A stretch of 64,000 bases of DNA from Streptomyces aurantiacus (GTDB taxonomy: Bacteria; Actinomycetota; Actinomycetes; Streptomycetales; Streptomycetaceae): positions 62,001 to 126,000 of the forward strand of contig NZ_LIPP01000149.1 of assembly GCF_001418335.1 (NCBI RefSeq), given 5' to 3'. Both the position numbers and the translations under genes were made by a program. Below the pieces are notes generated by a model. That model was not told the origin of the DNA and did no database searches. It worked only from the letters and a program-made list of their open reading frames with translations. This document shows, piece by piece, positions 16,461 to 24,791 of this stretch; position 1 is the stretch's first letter; each line of letters opens with the position of its first letter.

Positions 16461-17135
16461 ATGCGTCCCACCGACTCCCCGACAGCTTGGGATCATCCAC
16501 CAACCCGACGGGCCTGGAAGCAGCACATGATCACGATCGTTGTGCGGCTGGTCGGGTGGATTGCAGTCTGGTTCGGATCCCTCTTCCTCATCGCGGCGAC
16601 ACCACCCTGGATTGCTTGGGTTTTCCTTCCTTTCCTCGTCTATGCGACCTACCGTGCCGTCCTCCAACTCGCCTACTTTCGCCCCTCCACCTACATCCGA
16701 CGCGTCCTCCAGCAGTACCCCTGGCAGTTCCTCACTGACGTCCCCCGCGGCCGAAACAAGCACCCGCGGGTGCAGGAGGACGAGATGTGGTTCGAGATCC
16801 CCAACCCGGAGGACCCGGAGGAGCAGGTTCCGTTGCTTTTCCTGGCGAACATGCGCACTTTCTGGTGGATGAGGCGATTCGGTACCTCGCGCACCAAGCC
16901 AGAGCTGAAGGCGCAGATCGAGCCTCTTTGGTTCGCCGGCGACCCGCGTTTCATCGCCGTGGTCGCGGCCACAGGCCGTGGAGGCGAGGCACCCCGGCGG
17001 CTGCACCTCCTCTATCAGCGCACGGCCACCGGCCACCGGGGAATCGCCCCCACCGACTGGAACGCCGGCCCCGCCGCCCTCGAACGCGCCCGCCGTGCCG
17101 GTGCTCACGTGCCCGACCCGTCGCCCCAGCGGTAG
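16461..17135 (+). CDS. Hypothetical membrane protein
   Basis: 224 aa from ATG 16461, 27 bases after the effector-like gene with ggaagag upstream. Two adjacent hydrophobic helices at about residues 24-42 and 46-68 (MITIVVRLVGWIAVWFGSLF and WIAWVFLPFLVYATY). A soluble domain follows with QQYPWQFL, PLLFLANMRTFWWMRRF and GDPRFIAVVAATGRG. I do not recognise the family. Close spacing with the WXG genes suggests co-transcription and a possible membrane role in immunity or secretion (inference). Confidence 0.6.
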   Translation: MRPTDSPTAWDHPPTRRAWKQHMITIVVRLVGWIAVWFGSLFLIAATPPWIAWVFLPFLVYATYRAVLQLAYFRPSTYIRRVLQQYPWQFLTDVPRGRNKHPRVQEDEMWFEIPNPEDPEEQVPLLFLANMRTFWWMRRFGTSRTKPELKAQIEPLWFAGDPRFIAVVAATGRGGEAPRRLHLLYQRTATGHRGIAPTDWNAGPAALERARRAGAHVPDPSPQR

Positions 17136-17189
17136 CGCCGAGGCCGAGGTCGAGGTCGGCACCGAGGCACGCGTACCGGACAGGAACCC

Positions 17190-17891
17190 ATGACTGCCAC
17201 CCCCCGCTTCACCGTCGACGACTCCGCCAGGGATCCTCAGGCCGACATCTGGTTCGCCGAACCCGCAGCCTTTACTCCGCTCCCTCTCGACCTCCTGCTT
17301 GTCCCACCGGGCTCCCCGGCCGCCGACGAGTTGCGTACGGCCTTCGCTCCGTTCCTCGAAGCGGCGCCCGACGAGGTGACCCGGCAGCGGTTCGTCGCCC
17401 AAGTCGCGGAAGCGCAGCGGTTGCTGGCCGCACTGCGTGAGATCGGTACCGTCCACTGCTCCATCGGTCTGCATTGCGATGACATCGGCGACGCGGACAG
17501 TGACAGTGACAGTGAGGGGGGACAGCCGCTGTTCTCCTTCCTCACTCTCTCCTGGCGCGACACGGCCGTGGCGTCACGCGCCGCCACGGCAGCCCGCGCG
17601 GTGGCTTCTGCCGAGGGGCGTACTCACATCGAGTATCTGGAACTGCCCTGCGGGCCCGCCACGTTCAGCGAGGCCGTGCGCACGCCGTCAGCCGACAGCG
17701 GTCTTCCGGTGCAGGCACTCCTCCAGGTCCATGCCTACTTGCCTCACCCGGACTGCAAGCGGCTCGTCGTCCTCACGCTGACCACGACGGCTGTGGCCCG
17801 CCGCGAGCAATATCGCGCGATCCTCCGGCAGATCGCCGAGACGGTCAGCTTCGACAACCCGCTCGCCCCGGGCGAGGAGGAACCCGGCTGA
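17190..17891 (+). CDS. Hypothetical soluble protein of the T7SS-associated cluster
   Basis: 233 aa from ATG 17190, 54 bases after the membrane protein gene. No signal peptide or helices. It contains a DSDSDSEGG acidic run encoded by a short tandem repeat (near 17500). Pieces such as PLPLDLLLVPPGSPAADELR and LTLTTTAVARREQYRAILRQ recall uncharacterised actinomycete proteins encoded beside WXG genes. Function not assignable. It is the last plus-strand gene of the island and converges on the kinase cluster 55 bases away. Confidence 0.6.
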   Translation: MTATPRFTVDDSARDPQADIWFAEPAAFTPLPLDLLLVPPGSPAADELRTAFAPFLEAAPDEVTRQRFVAQVAEAQRLLAALREIGTVHCSIGLHCDDIGDADSDSDSEGGQPLFSFLTLSWRDTAVASRAATAARAVASAEGRTHIEYLELPCGPATFSEAVRTPSADSGLPVQALLQVHAYLPHPDCKRLVVLTLTTTAVARREQYRAILRQIAETVSFDNPLAPGEEEPG

Positions 17892-17946
17892 GGACCTCGC
17901 CGACGGTTGGAAAGCGGTCGCGGTGGGCGGTGGGCGGTGGCCTTCC

Positions 17947-18666
17947 TCAGGCCGACACCTCCACTTCGACATCGCCGATGCGGTAGTTCAGTCGCCGGTC
18001 GGAGCGGGGGCCGGTCCTTCGGGCGCCTTTCAGGTTCTTCACGAAGGCCTTGCGTTGAGCCGGGCTCACCGAACGCCAGCGCAGCTCAAGGACCGCGCGT
18101 ACCGGCGGGATGAGTTCCCGCACCCGCGCGTCGGTCCGGGCGAGGACGGCTTCGTAGTCGTCGTCCGGCCGGTAGACCAGATCGAGGTCGACCGACGGCT
18201 CGGTGCCGCCGGCCCGGTGGTGGCAGGCCGTGAGCCAGCCGGCGATCCAGTCGAGCGCGATCCGCACCGAGGAGGAGACCTGCTCCTGCCACTCGCCGAG
18301 GTAAGGGGCGTTCACCGACTCCGCGGTCACTTCCTCCGGCATCACGATCAGCCCGCGGACGGCGGTGCCGAGCAACTCGACGTGGATGCGCGGCCACATG
18401 CCGCTCGCGTCGACCCGGAAGCGGGGAAAGCGCCCCGCCATGCCGGTCCCCGTCCGCAGCTGGGCCCAGTTCGTCGCGTCGGTCGGTGGCCGGTCGGGTG
18501 TGTACGGCCCGGTGGTCCGATGCCCGAGATCGCCGGGGCGCATCATGAGCACGGCCCCGAACTCGTCGCCTCGCAACGTCACGCTCACGGGGAAGAACGC
18601 CCCGATCTCGTCCATGAACACCTTGCCGGTGATCAGCGCTTCGATACTGGACCGATCCGGGATCAT
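17947..18666 (-). CDS. Hypothetical protein translationally coupled to the WD40 kinase
   Basis: 239 aa. ATG at 18666 is chosen because ggagga lies about 7 bases upstream and the codon overlaps the kinase stop (ATGA). It contains FMDEIGAFFPVSVTLRGDEF, RFPRFRVDASGMWPRIHVEL, GEWQEQVSSSVRIALDWIAG, and a basic C-terminal part (RRTGPRSDRRLNYRIGDV). No signal or membrane segment. I do not recognise a domain. The strict coupling indicates a product made in step with the kinase, perhaps its substrate, effector or regulator. Confidence 0.65.
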   Translation of the reverse strand: MIPDRSSIEALITGKVFMDEIGAFFPVSVTLRGDEFGAVLMMRPGDLGHRTTGPYTPDRPPTDATNWAQLRTGTGMAGRFPRFRVDASGMWPRIHVELLGTAVRGLIVMPEEVTAESVNAPYLGEWQEQVSSSVRIALDWIAGWLTACHHRAGGTEPSVDLDLVYRPDDDYEAVLARTDARVRELIPPVRAVLELRWRSVSPAQRKAFVKNLKGARRTGPRSDRRLNYRIGDVEVEVSA

Positions 18667-21600
18667 CGTCGCCTCCTCCATCGTCGCTCTCTCCATCGCC
18701 GCCGCGTCGGCTTCTCCGGTGACGATGACGGCGACGGTGCCGGGGACGGTGCCGGAGAAGGCGCAGGCGTCTGCGTCCCTTCCCGTACGTTGTCCAGCTC
18801 GGCCCGGACGGCAAGCGTGTCCGGGTGGTCGTCGCCCAGCCGCAGTTGCCGCTTGGCCAGTACTTCGCGCAGGACCTGCTCGGCGTCGGCCGGTCGCCCG
18901 AGCCGGTGGTGCACGCGTGCCAGCCCCACCCGGGCGTCGAGCGTCTTGCCGTCGTCGCGGCCGTAGCGCTTCACGAGGCGGGGCAGCAGGTCGTCGTACA
19001 TCCGCTCCGCCTCGGCCGCCGCCTGTTCGCCGTTCGCCGAGAGGAGGGACGCGAGCGCCGCGTTCGCCTCCAGGGTGGCCGGGTGGTCCGGCCCCAGGTC
19101 CCGTACGCGCTCCGCGGCCACCGCCCGGACCAGCGCCAGGGCCTCCGGTTCCCGGTGCAGGTCGGTGAGGACCGCAGCCCAGCCGAGCATCGCGCCCTGG
19201 GTTTCGAGGTGCCCGGCGTCCCAGAGGTGGGAGCGGACGTCGACGACGAGTTGCCATGCCTGCTCGGCCTCGGCGAGGTCGCCCTCGCGGTGCAGGACCG
19301 GGGCGGCCCCGGCGAGCGTGACGAGGTCGTCCTGGAGCTGCTCGGCGAAGAAGTTGGCCCAGAACTTCTCAGGCCGGTTCAGCTCCGCCTCCGGTCGCAG
19401 CAGCAGCGCGAGCCGTTCGGCCGTGCTCGGTACGTCCGTGGGCTCCCGGGCCGCCGCGTCCTCGGCCACGGAGCGTACGTACAGCCGGTGGCCGGTATCG
19501 GTGCGCGAGTAGATCTTGTCCAGTTCGCCGGCGAGTTCCAGGGTGCGGGTGATCGCGTGCCGCTGCCGGTCGCCGAGGCGGGCGAACGCCTCGACGAGCG
19601 CCGGGCGGCTGTCCTCGCGCGACGGCAGCGGAACGGCGACCTCGGCCCGCAGCTCGTCGAGCGCGGGCTCGGCCTCCGGCCGCAGGGAGCCGGTCACCGA
19701 GCCGAAGTCGTACTCCCAGTCCAGGGCCCAGGTCAGCAGGCGCCCGCCCTCGTCGCCGGCCAGGAGCAGGGCGCCGTCGGGGGCCAGCGCGACGTGCGTG
19801 ACCGTGTCCGAGAAGCCGGTGAAGGCGCGCAGTTGCCGGCCGGTCGTGAGGTCCCACAGCCGGACCTTCCGGTCCTCCCCGCCCGACGCCGCGAGCCGGA
19901 AGTCCGGTGTGACGGCCAGACTCCGTACGATGCCGGTGTGCCCGGCCAGGACGTGCACGCAGTGAGCACTTGCGACGTCCCACAGCCGTACGGTGCCGTC
20001 CACCGAGCAGGACAGCAGCCGTCGGGCGTCCGGGCTCGGCAGGACGTCGACCACGGCGTCCGTGTGCCCGGTGAGCACCACCTCGCACTGCCCGTCGGCG
20101 ATGCGCCAGACCCGTACCGCGGCGTCGGCGCCACCGGTGACCACGTACCGGCTGTCGTCGCTCAGCCGTGCGGCGCCGATCCACTCGTCGTGTCCGCGCA
20201 GCACCCACCGGAGCTCGCCTTCGCGCAGATCCCAGATCTTCACGCTGACGTCCTGGCCGCGGGAGAGCCCGTAGCGGTGATCGGCGCCGACGGCCACGTC
20301 CAGCACCGCGCCGGGGTGCGCCTCCCAGCGCCCGATGGTCCGGCCGCTGCCGATGTCCCAGGCCGTGACCAGGCCGTCGGCGGTTCCCGAGAGAGCCACC
20401 TGGCCGTCCTCGCTGACCGCGACGTAGTACACGCGGTCGCGGGGGCTGGTGAACAGCTGGACGATCCGCCCGTCGCGCGGGCGCCAGGCGACGACCCGGC
20501 CGTCCTCGCCCCCGGACACCGCGAGCCGGCCGTCGGCGGTCATCGCCGCGGCGCTGATGTGGCCGGTGTGCAGGCTGAGTGTGTGCAGCAGTTGCCCGGT
20601 CTCGACGTCGAAGACCCACGCTTCGGCGTCGTTCCCGTTGCGGGCGAGCGCGGTGGGACTGCGGCCGCTGAACTCCAGGGCCCACGACCGCTCGCCCTCC
20701 GGGTCGATCCGGCCCGCGGACCAGGCGTCGGCGAGCTCGGTCCGGCGGCCGCGGGCGCCGAGCCGGCGCCAGAGGCGTACCGGTTCGGCGTGGCGCCGGT
20801 GCCCGGGCAGCGCGCGGGCGGCGCGGATCAGGTCCGCCGCCTCGTCGAGCCGCCCGGCGTCGGCCAGGGTGGCCGCCTCCGCCAGCAGCGTGGCCGCCCG
20901 GTCGGCGGTGGCGGTGACGTCCGGGGCTTCGTGCGGGCGGACGTAACTCCACGGGGCCGACGGGCCCGCGGGCGGCAGGTGCCACACCCGAACGGATTTG
21001 CCCTCGGCGGTCACGGCGACCCGTCCGGCCGCGCTCAGCACGACCTTCTTGGTGTCGGGCGCCGGGTCCAGGGACAGGCGGCACCGGCCGCTGTTCAGGT
21101 CCCACACCCGCGACGACGGCTCGTTCCGGCCGCCGCTGGAGAAGCCGACCGTGCCGTCCAGGTCGATGGCGATCCGGCCGTAGCCGGTCTTCAACTCCCG
21201 CAGGGATTCGCCGGATCGCAGATCGACCAACCGGACGCCGGTGCCGCCGAGACCGACCACGGCGAGGCGGCCGTCGCCGCTGAACCGCGCCTCCATGAGT
21301 ACTTGGTCGAACCGGTGCACCAACTCGCCCGTGCGGACGTCGTGCACGGAGGTCGTGCGGCGCCGGTAGTCGATGACGGAGCACAGGGTGCCCTGGGCAC
21401 CGAGGACGTCCGCCTCCTTCTCGAACTGCCTGACGTCCAGGGGTTCGCGCGTCGTGAGGTCCCAGGTGACGGTTTCCCCTTCGTGGCCGCTGGTGACCGC
21501 GTGCCGCTGGTCCGCGGTCAGCGCGACCAGGCCGACCCAGCTGGGGTGGCCGGGGAGCTCGAATCCGGCCGCGGCTTCGAGGTCGAGCACGAGTGCCCGC

Positions 21601-23201
21601 CCGACGCCCCCGCCGACGACCACCAACTGCCCGTCGTCGCGCACCGCCAGGGCCGAGGCGCTGTACTTGTCGAGCTGCAACTGCTGCCGGCACTCCTGCG
21701 CCGGGACGTCCCAGATACGCAGCCCGCCGGAGCGGTCGGCCGAGACCGCGACCCGGCCGTCCGGGGTCAGCGCGAGGGCGGTGATCCAGTCTTCGTGCTC
21801 CTCCAACAGGACCGACTGCGCCGGGGCGGGCGCGTGCTCGACCGACGCGAGCGCGGCGGCGGCGGCCTGCGGGTCGCCGGGCGTCCGTGCGGCCACGTCC
21901 CGCAGCAGCGCGGTTGCCGCGACCGGGTCGCCGCGTTCGCGGTGCACCAGCGCGAGCAGGTACGTCCCCACGCCGTCACCCGTCGTGGTCGGATCACCGA
22001 ACCGCACGGATTCCAGTTCGTCGACCAGCTCGGCGTCGGTGATCACACCGGTACGCCATCGGTGCAGCCCTCGGTTGTAGCGGGCGTGCGGGTGGTGCGG
22101 GTCCGCGCGCAGAGCCCGGGTCCACAGCTCCTCGGCGCTGTCGCGACGGCCGAGGTCCAGCAGGGACAGCGCGTGGTTGGACAGGCCGTCGGCGAGCAGG
22201 GTGGCCGCCGCCGGGGCGCGCCGGGGGTACGGGCCGACTTCCCGCTCGTGCACTCGGATCAGGCGCTCCGCGAGCGGCCCGAGCCGGCCGGGGCGAGCGG
22301 CCGGGTCCTCGGTGAAGCACTCGCGCAGCAGGTCCGCCACCTCGGCCGGCATCGGCAGGATCGCGTCCGGGGCTCCGGAGCGGGCGAGGCTGTCGAAGAC
22401 GGCGCCCGCCGCGGTTCCGTCCGGGTCCGGTGGCCGGCCGAGGAACATTTCGAGGACGGTGACCGCCCAGGACCAGGTGTCCGTGGCCGTCGTGAGCCCG
22501 CCCGGCGACCGCGCCTGTTCGGGCGAGCAGTACGCGGGAGTCAGGCCGCCGCGGCTGACGAACGGATCCGCGTCGCCGGCGTCCTTCCCGGCGCCGGCGC
22601 CGGCGCCGGGAAGGACGCCGGCGGCCTCTCCGGTGGCCATGCGGGCCCGGGCCATTCCGAAGTCGGTGACCTTGACCGTGCCGTCCCGGGTGAGCATGAC
22701 GTTGGCGGGTTTGACGTCCTGGTGCACGACTCCGTTCTCGTGCGCGTGGTCGAGCCCCCAGGCGGACTGGATGGCGACGTCCAGCAGTGATCCCAGCGAT
22801 CCCGGTGATCCCGGTGATGCCAGTGGTACTGGCGATCCCAGGGGGCCATCCCCGTAGAGGCTCCTGCTCCGGCTCCGGACGGCTTCGGCCAGGCTGCCGC
22901 CGTCCGCCCATTCCGCGAAGACCCGGGGTACTCCGTCGAGGGTGCGGACGTAGACGCAGTTCGCGATGTGCGGGTGCAGGCCCAGGCCGACCCACACCTC
23001 GGCTTCCCGTTCGAAGTCCCGGATCGCGTCGGGCGAGCGGACCAGGGCCCGGCGCGGGGTCTTCACCGCCAGGTCGATGTCCCAGCCGCGGTGCCGGACC
23101 CGGTGCACCAGTCCCATCCCGCCGGTGCGCACCACGTCCAGGACCTCGTAGAGGCCGAGGATCAGGTCCCCGCGGTGCCACGTCGCCGCCACCGTTGCCA
23201 T
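18663..23201 (-). CDS. Giant Ser/Thr protein kinase with WD40 and TPR regions
   Basis: 1512 aa. Kinase domain ~15-300: glycine loop RTGGMG, Lys47 in LAVKTP, catalytic loop HQDVKPAN with Asp162 (HQD instead of HRD), DFG at 180-182 and CSPEQ as a variant APE. A Ser/Pro/Gly insert at ~122-140 is encoded by short tandem repeats. A short TPR-like region (~340-440) leads to two WD40 sets, about 465-770 and 880-1170, with repeats such as GGADAAVRVW and GGEDRKVRLWDL. The C-terminal third has TPR-type helices rich in Ala, Glu and Leu (AEQAWQLVVDV, ADAEQVLREVLAKRQL), ending in a Pro/Ser/Arg tail. No membrane segment, unlike PknB-type receptors; probably a cytoplasmic scaffold kinase. The start is 11 bases after the upstream gene and has only a weak ribosome site. 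Confidence 0.9.
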   Translation of the reverse strand: MATVAATWHRGDLILGLYEVLDVVRTGGMGLVHRVRHRGWDIDLAVKTPRRALVRSPDAIRDFEREAEVWVGLGLHPHIANCVYVRTLDGVPRVFAEWADGGSLAEAVRSRSRSLYGDGPLGSPVPLASPGSPGSLGSLLDVAIQSAWGLDHAHENGVVHQDVKPANVMLTRDGTVKVTDFGMARARMATGEAAGVLPGAGAGAGKDAGDADPFVSRGGLTPAYCSPEQARSPGGLTTATDTWSWAVTVLEMFLGRPPDPDGTAAGAVFDSLARSGAPDAILPMPAEVADLLRECFTEDPAARPGRLGPLAERLIRVHEREVGPYPRRAPAAATLLADGLSNHALSLLDLGRRDSAEELWTRALRADPHHPHARYNRGLHRWRTGVITDAELVDELESVRFGDPTTTGDGVGTYLLALVHRERGDPVAATALLRDVAARTPGDPQAAAAALASVEHAPAPAQSVLLEEHEDWITALALTPDGRVAVSADRSGGLRIWDVPAQECRQQLQLDKYSASALAVRDDGQLVVVGGGVGRALVLDLEAAAGFELPGHPSWVGLVALTADQRHAVTSGHEGETVTWDLTTREPLDVRQFEKEADVLGAQGTLCSVIDYRRRTTSVHDVRTGELVHRFDQVLMEARFSGDGRLAVVGLGGTGVRLVDLRSGESLRELKTGYGRIAIDLDGTVGFSSGGRNEPSSRVWDLNSGRCRLSLDPAPDTKKVVLSAAGRVAVTAEGKSVRVWHLPPAGPSAPWSYVRPHEAPDVTATADRAATLLAEAATLADAGRLDEAADLIRAARALPGHRRHAEPVRLWRRLGARGRRTELADAWSAGRIDPEGERSWALEFSGRSPTALARNGNDAEAWVFDVETGQLLHTLSLHTGHISAAAMTADGRLAVSGGEDGRVVAWRPRDGRIVQLFTSPRDRVYYVAVSEDGQVALSGTADGLVTAWDIGSGRTIGRWEAHPGAVLDVAVGADHRYGLSRGQDVSVKIWDLREGELRWVLRGHDEWIGAARLSDDSRYVVTGGADAAVRVWRIADGQCEVVLTGHTDAVVDVLPSPDARRLLSCSVDGTVRLWDVASAHCVHVLAGHTGIVRSLAVTPDFRLAASGGEDRKVRLWDLTTGRQLRAFTGFSDTVTHVALAPDGALLLAGDEGGRLLTWALDWEYDFGSVTGSLRPEAEPALDELRAEVAVPLPSREDSRPALVEAFARLGDRQRHAITRTLELAGELDKIYSRTDTGHRLYVRSVAEDAAAREPTDVPSTAERLALLLRPEAELNRPEKFWANFFAEQLQDDLVTLAGAAPVLHREGDLAEAEQAWQLVVDVRSHLWDAGHLETQGAMLGWAAVLTDLHREPEALALVRAVAAERVRDLGPDHPATLEANAALASLLSANGEQAAAEAERMYDDLLPRLVKRYGRDDGKTLDARVGLARVHHRLGRPADAEQVLREVLAKRQLRLGDDHPDTLAVRAELDNVREGTQTPAPSPAPSPAPSPSSSPEKPTRRRWRERRWRRRR

Positions 23202-23212
23202 CGCCGTCGCCG

Positions 23213-23878
23213 TCAGTCGACGGTGGCGACGTACACCGGCGTCCCGAGCAGTACCGACCTGGCCGTGCCGTCAGGGCTGTCGCCGTGCAGCAGGCGCTTG
23301 GCCACGAACTCGACGTTCTGCGCCGGCCACCGCAGGCTCGCCACGGCGCCCTGCACCCGGGCGAGCGCGGCGCGATCGGCCCGGTCGAGGTCGCCGTCCA
23401 CCGCGTCGGCGACGTACTCGTCCTCCAGGTCCGAGGTGACTCCCAGACCGTCGAGCATCGACGACATCATCGAGCGCCCGACCCCGTGTGCCTCGGCGTC
23501 GGGCACGGAGTCGCACACGTGCCGGTACGAGCCGCCCAGCCCGACGACGGTGTTCTCGCTCCGCCCGCCGAAGAAGACCAGGGAGGACGTGGGATCGGCG
23601 GGGAACGCCCCCCAGCGCATCGGCAGCAGCCCCCAGAAGAACTGACCCGGTTCGTCCACCGAGCCGAGATCACCGTGATCGCGCAGGTACCCGACGACGG
23701 TCTCCAGCCGGCCGAATCGGTCGTCGGACGGGCCGCCCTCGGTCGTTCGCTTCGCCGACAGCACCGAGAGATTCACGCCCAGTTCCGTCGTGCGCTTCGC
23801 CCTGAACCTGGGATCGATCTGCGGCAACAGCATGTTGACCTTGCTGTCGCTGACGTACACGTAGTAGCTGAACGACAT
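23213..23878 (-). CDS. Conserved hypothetical protein (DUF7019 / SAVMC3_10250-like)
   Basis: 221 aa from ATG 23878, preceded by gggaggga about 7 bases away; an upstream in-frame ATG at 23899 is less likely. It begins MSFSYYVYVSDSKVNMLLPQ and includes RLETVVGYLRDHGDLGSVD, EPGQFFWGLLPMRWG, FFGGRSENTVVGLGGSYRHV and WPAQNVEFVAKRLLHG. This matches my memory of a Streptomyces family named for SAVMC3_10250 / DUF7019, of unknown function; the name is recalled, not searched. First gene of the kinase cluster, 11 bases before the kinase start. Confidence 0.65.
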   Translation of the reverse strand: MSFSYYVYVSDSKVNMLLPQIDPRFRAKRTTELGVNLSVLSAKRTTEGGPSDDRFGRLETVVGYLRDHGDLGSVDEPGQFFWGLLPMRWGAFPADPTSSLVFFGGRSENTVVGLGGSYRHVCDSVPDAEAHGVGRSMMSSMLDGLGVTSDLEDEYVADAVDGDLDRADRAALARVQGAVASLRWPAQNVEFVAKRLLHGDSPDGTARSVLLGTPVYVATVD

Positions 23879-23988
23879 GGCCGGCTCCCTCCCAGGCATT
23901 GACCTGTTCCAGCGTAGCGATCACGGCCCGATGGGAGCCATGGGCGGCGGACAAGGCATGTCCGGGCGCCGGCGGGCCTGTTCATCGT

Positions 23989-24183
23989 TCAGGTGGTGCG
24001 CGAAGACGGCTGTGCCTTCAGGCTTCGTATCAGTTCACGTAGGCCAGGGCGGGTTGTTGTGAGGGCGACGGAGGGCTCGTCGCTTTCGCGGAGGTGGATC
24101 GTTCCCGTAGGGCAAGCCGCCACATAGACGCAGTTGGCTGCTTCGGCGCTGTACGTGGACTTCTGCCAGTCGGTGGCCTGCAC
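23989..24183 (-). CDS. DUF397 protein (1 of 3)
   Basis: 64 aa from GTG 24183, with agggga upstream. It has the DUF397 signature: WQKSTYSAEAANCVYVA, then IHLRESDEPS and a helical tail ELIRSLK. Family knowledge: DUF397 proteins pair with XRE-DUF5753 regulators in Streptomyces (the WhiJ-type arrangement) and behave like small antitoxin or regulatory partners. It is the farthest of three tandem copies from the regulator. Confidence 0.85.
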   Translation of the reverse strand: MQATDWQKSTYSAEAANCVYVAACPTGTIHLRESDEPSVALTTTRPGLRELIRSLKAQPSSRTT

Positions 24184-24278
24184 AGTTGGTCCCCTTCACG
24201 TGTCGGGATCGTGCGGTTCTTGCTCAACTGTGGCTCTGGGGCGCGGAGCTGGCAGGTTTTGTGGTGCGGGTCTGGCTG

Positions 24279-24479
24279 TCATGCCCGTCGGCGTGCGGGA
24301 GATGGGTGGTTCTTCAGGCTTTGTATGAGCGCTTGTAGGCGGGGGTGGGTTGTTACGAGGATGGTGTCGGGGTCGTCGCTTTCGCGGAGGTGGACCTGTC
24401 CCGTGGGGGTGGCGGCGACGTAGACGCAGTTTGAACTGTCGCCGCTGTATGTGGACTTCTGCCAGTCGATGGTCTGCAT
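24279..24479 (-). CDS. DUF397 protein (2 of 3)
   Basis: 66 aa from ATG 24479, preceded by gagagg as in copy 3. Signature WQKSTYSGDSSNCVYVA, VHLRESDDPDTI and LQALIQSLK, ending in a basic ARRRA tail. A longer frame extends upstream, but the ribosome site and paralogue alignment support this start. Confidence 0.85.
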   Translation of the reverse strand: MQTIDWQKSTYSGDSSNCVYVAATPTGQVHLRESDDPDTILVTTHPRLQALIQSLKNHPSPARRRA

Positions 24480-24582
24480 AGTCGGTCCTCTCGCGAGTCC
24501 TGGATGAGGCGGTTGATGCAGTCCCACGACTTGGCAGGGTTTCAGGGTGCGCGCGGTGCTGTGCGGCAGCATCGTGGGGTGC

Positions 24583-24780
24583 TTACCCGTCGGTGTGCGG
24601 AGACGGACGTGCCTTCAGGTTTCGTATCAGGTCATGCAGGCGTGGGCGGGTTGTTATGAGGACGGTGTCGGGGTCGTCGCTCTCGCGAAGGTGGACATGT
24701 CCCGTGGGCGTCCCTGCCACGTAGACGCAGTTTGAACCGTCGGGGCTGTAGGTGGATTTCTGCCAGATCAGTGCGTGCAC
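24583..24780 (-). CDS. DUF397 protein (3 of 3)
   Basis: 65 aa. GTG 24780 is preferred: gagagg lies 7 bases upstream and the resulting N-terminus aligns with copy 2. The alternative ATG 24795 overlaps the regulator stop (ATGA). Signature WQKSTYSPDGSNCVYVAG, VHLRESDDPDTVLITTRPRL. Adjacent to and co-oriented with the XRE regulator, so it is the likely direct partner. Confidence 0.85.
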   Translation of the reverse strand: MHALIWQKSTYSPDGSNCVYVAGTPTGHVHLRESDDPDTVLITTRPRLHDLIRNLKARPSPHTDG

Positions 24781-24791
24781 GTCGGCACCTC

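Noticed and set aside
18825-22790. 1321-codon open frame on the plus strand opposite the kinase gene
   Set aside because: It mirrors the kinase coding strand, has no domain resemblance and biased composition typical of antisense frames in high-GC DNA.
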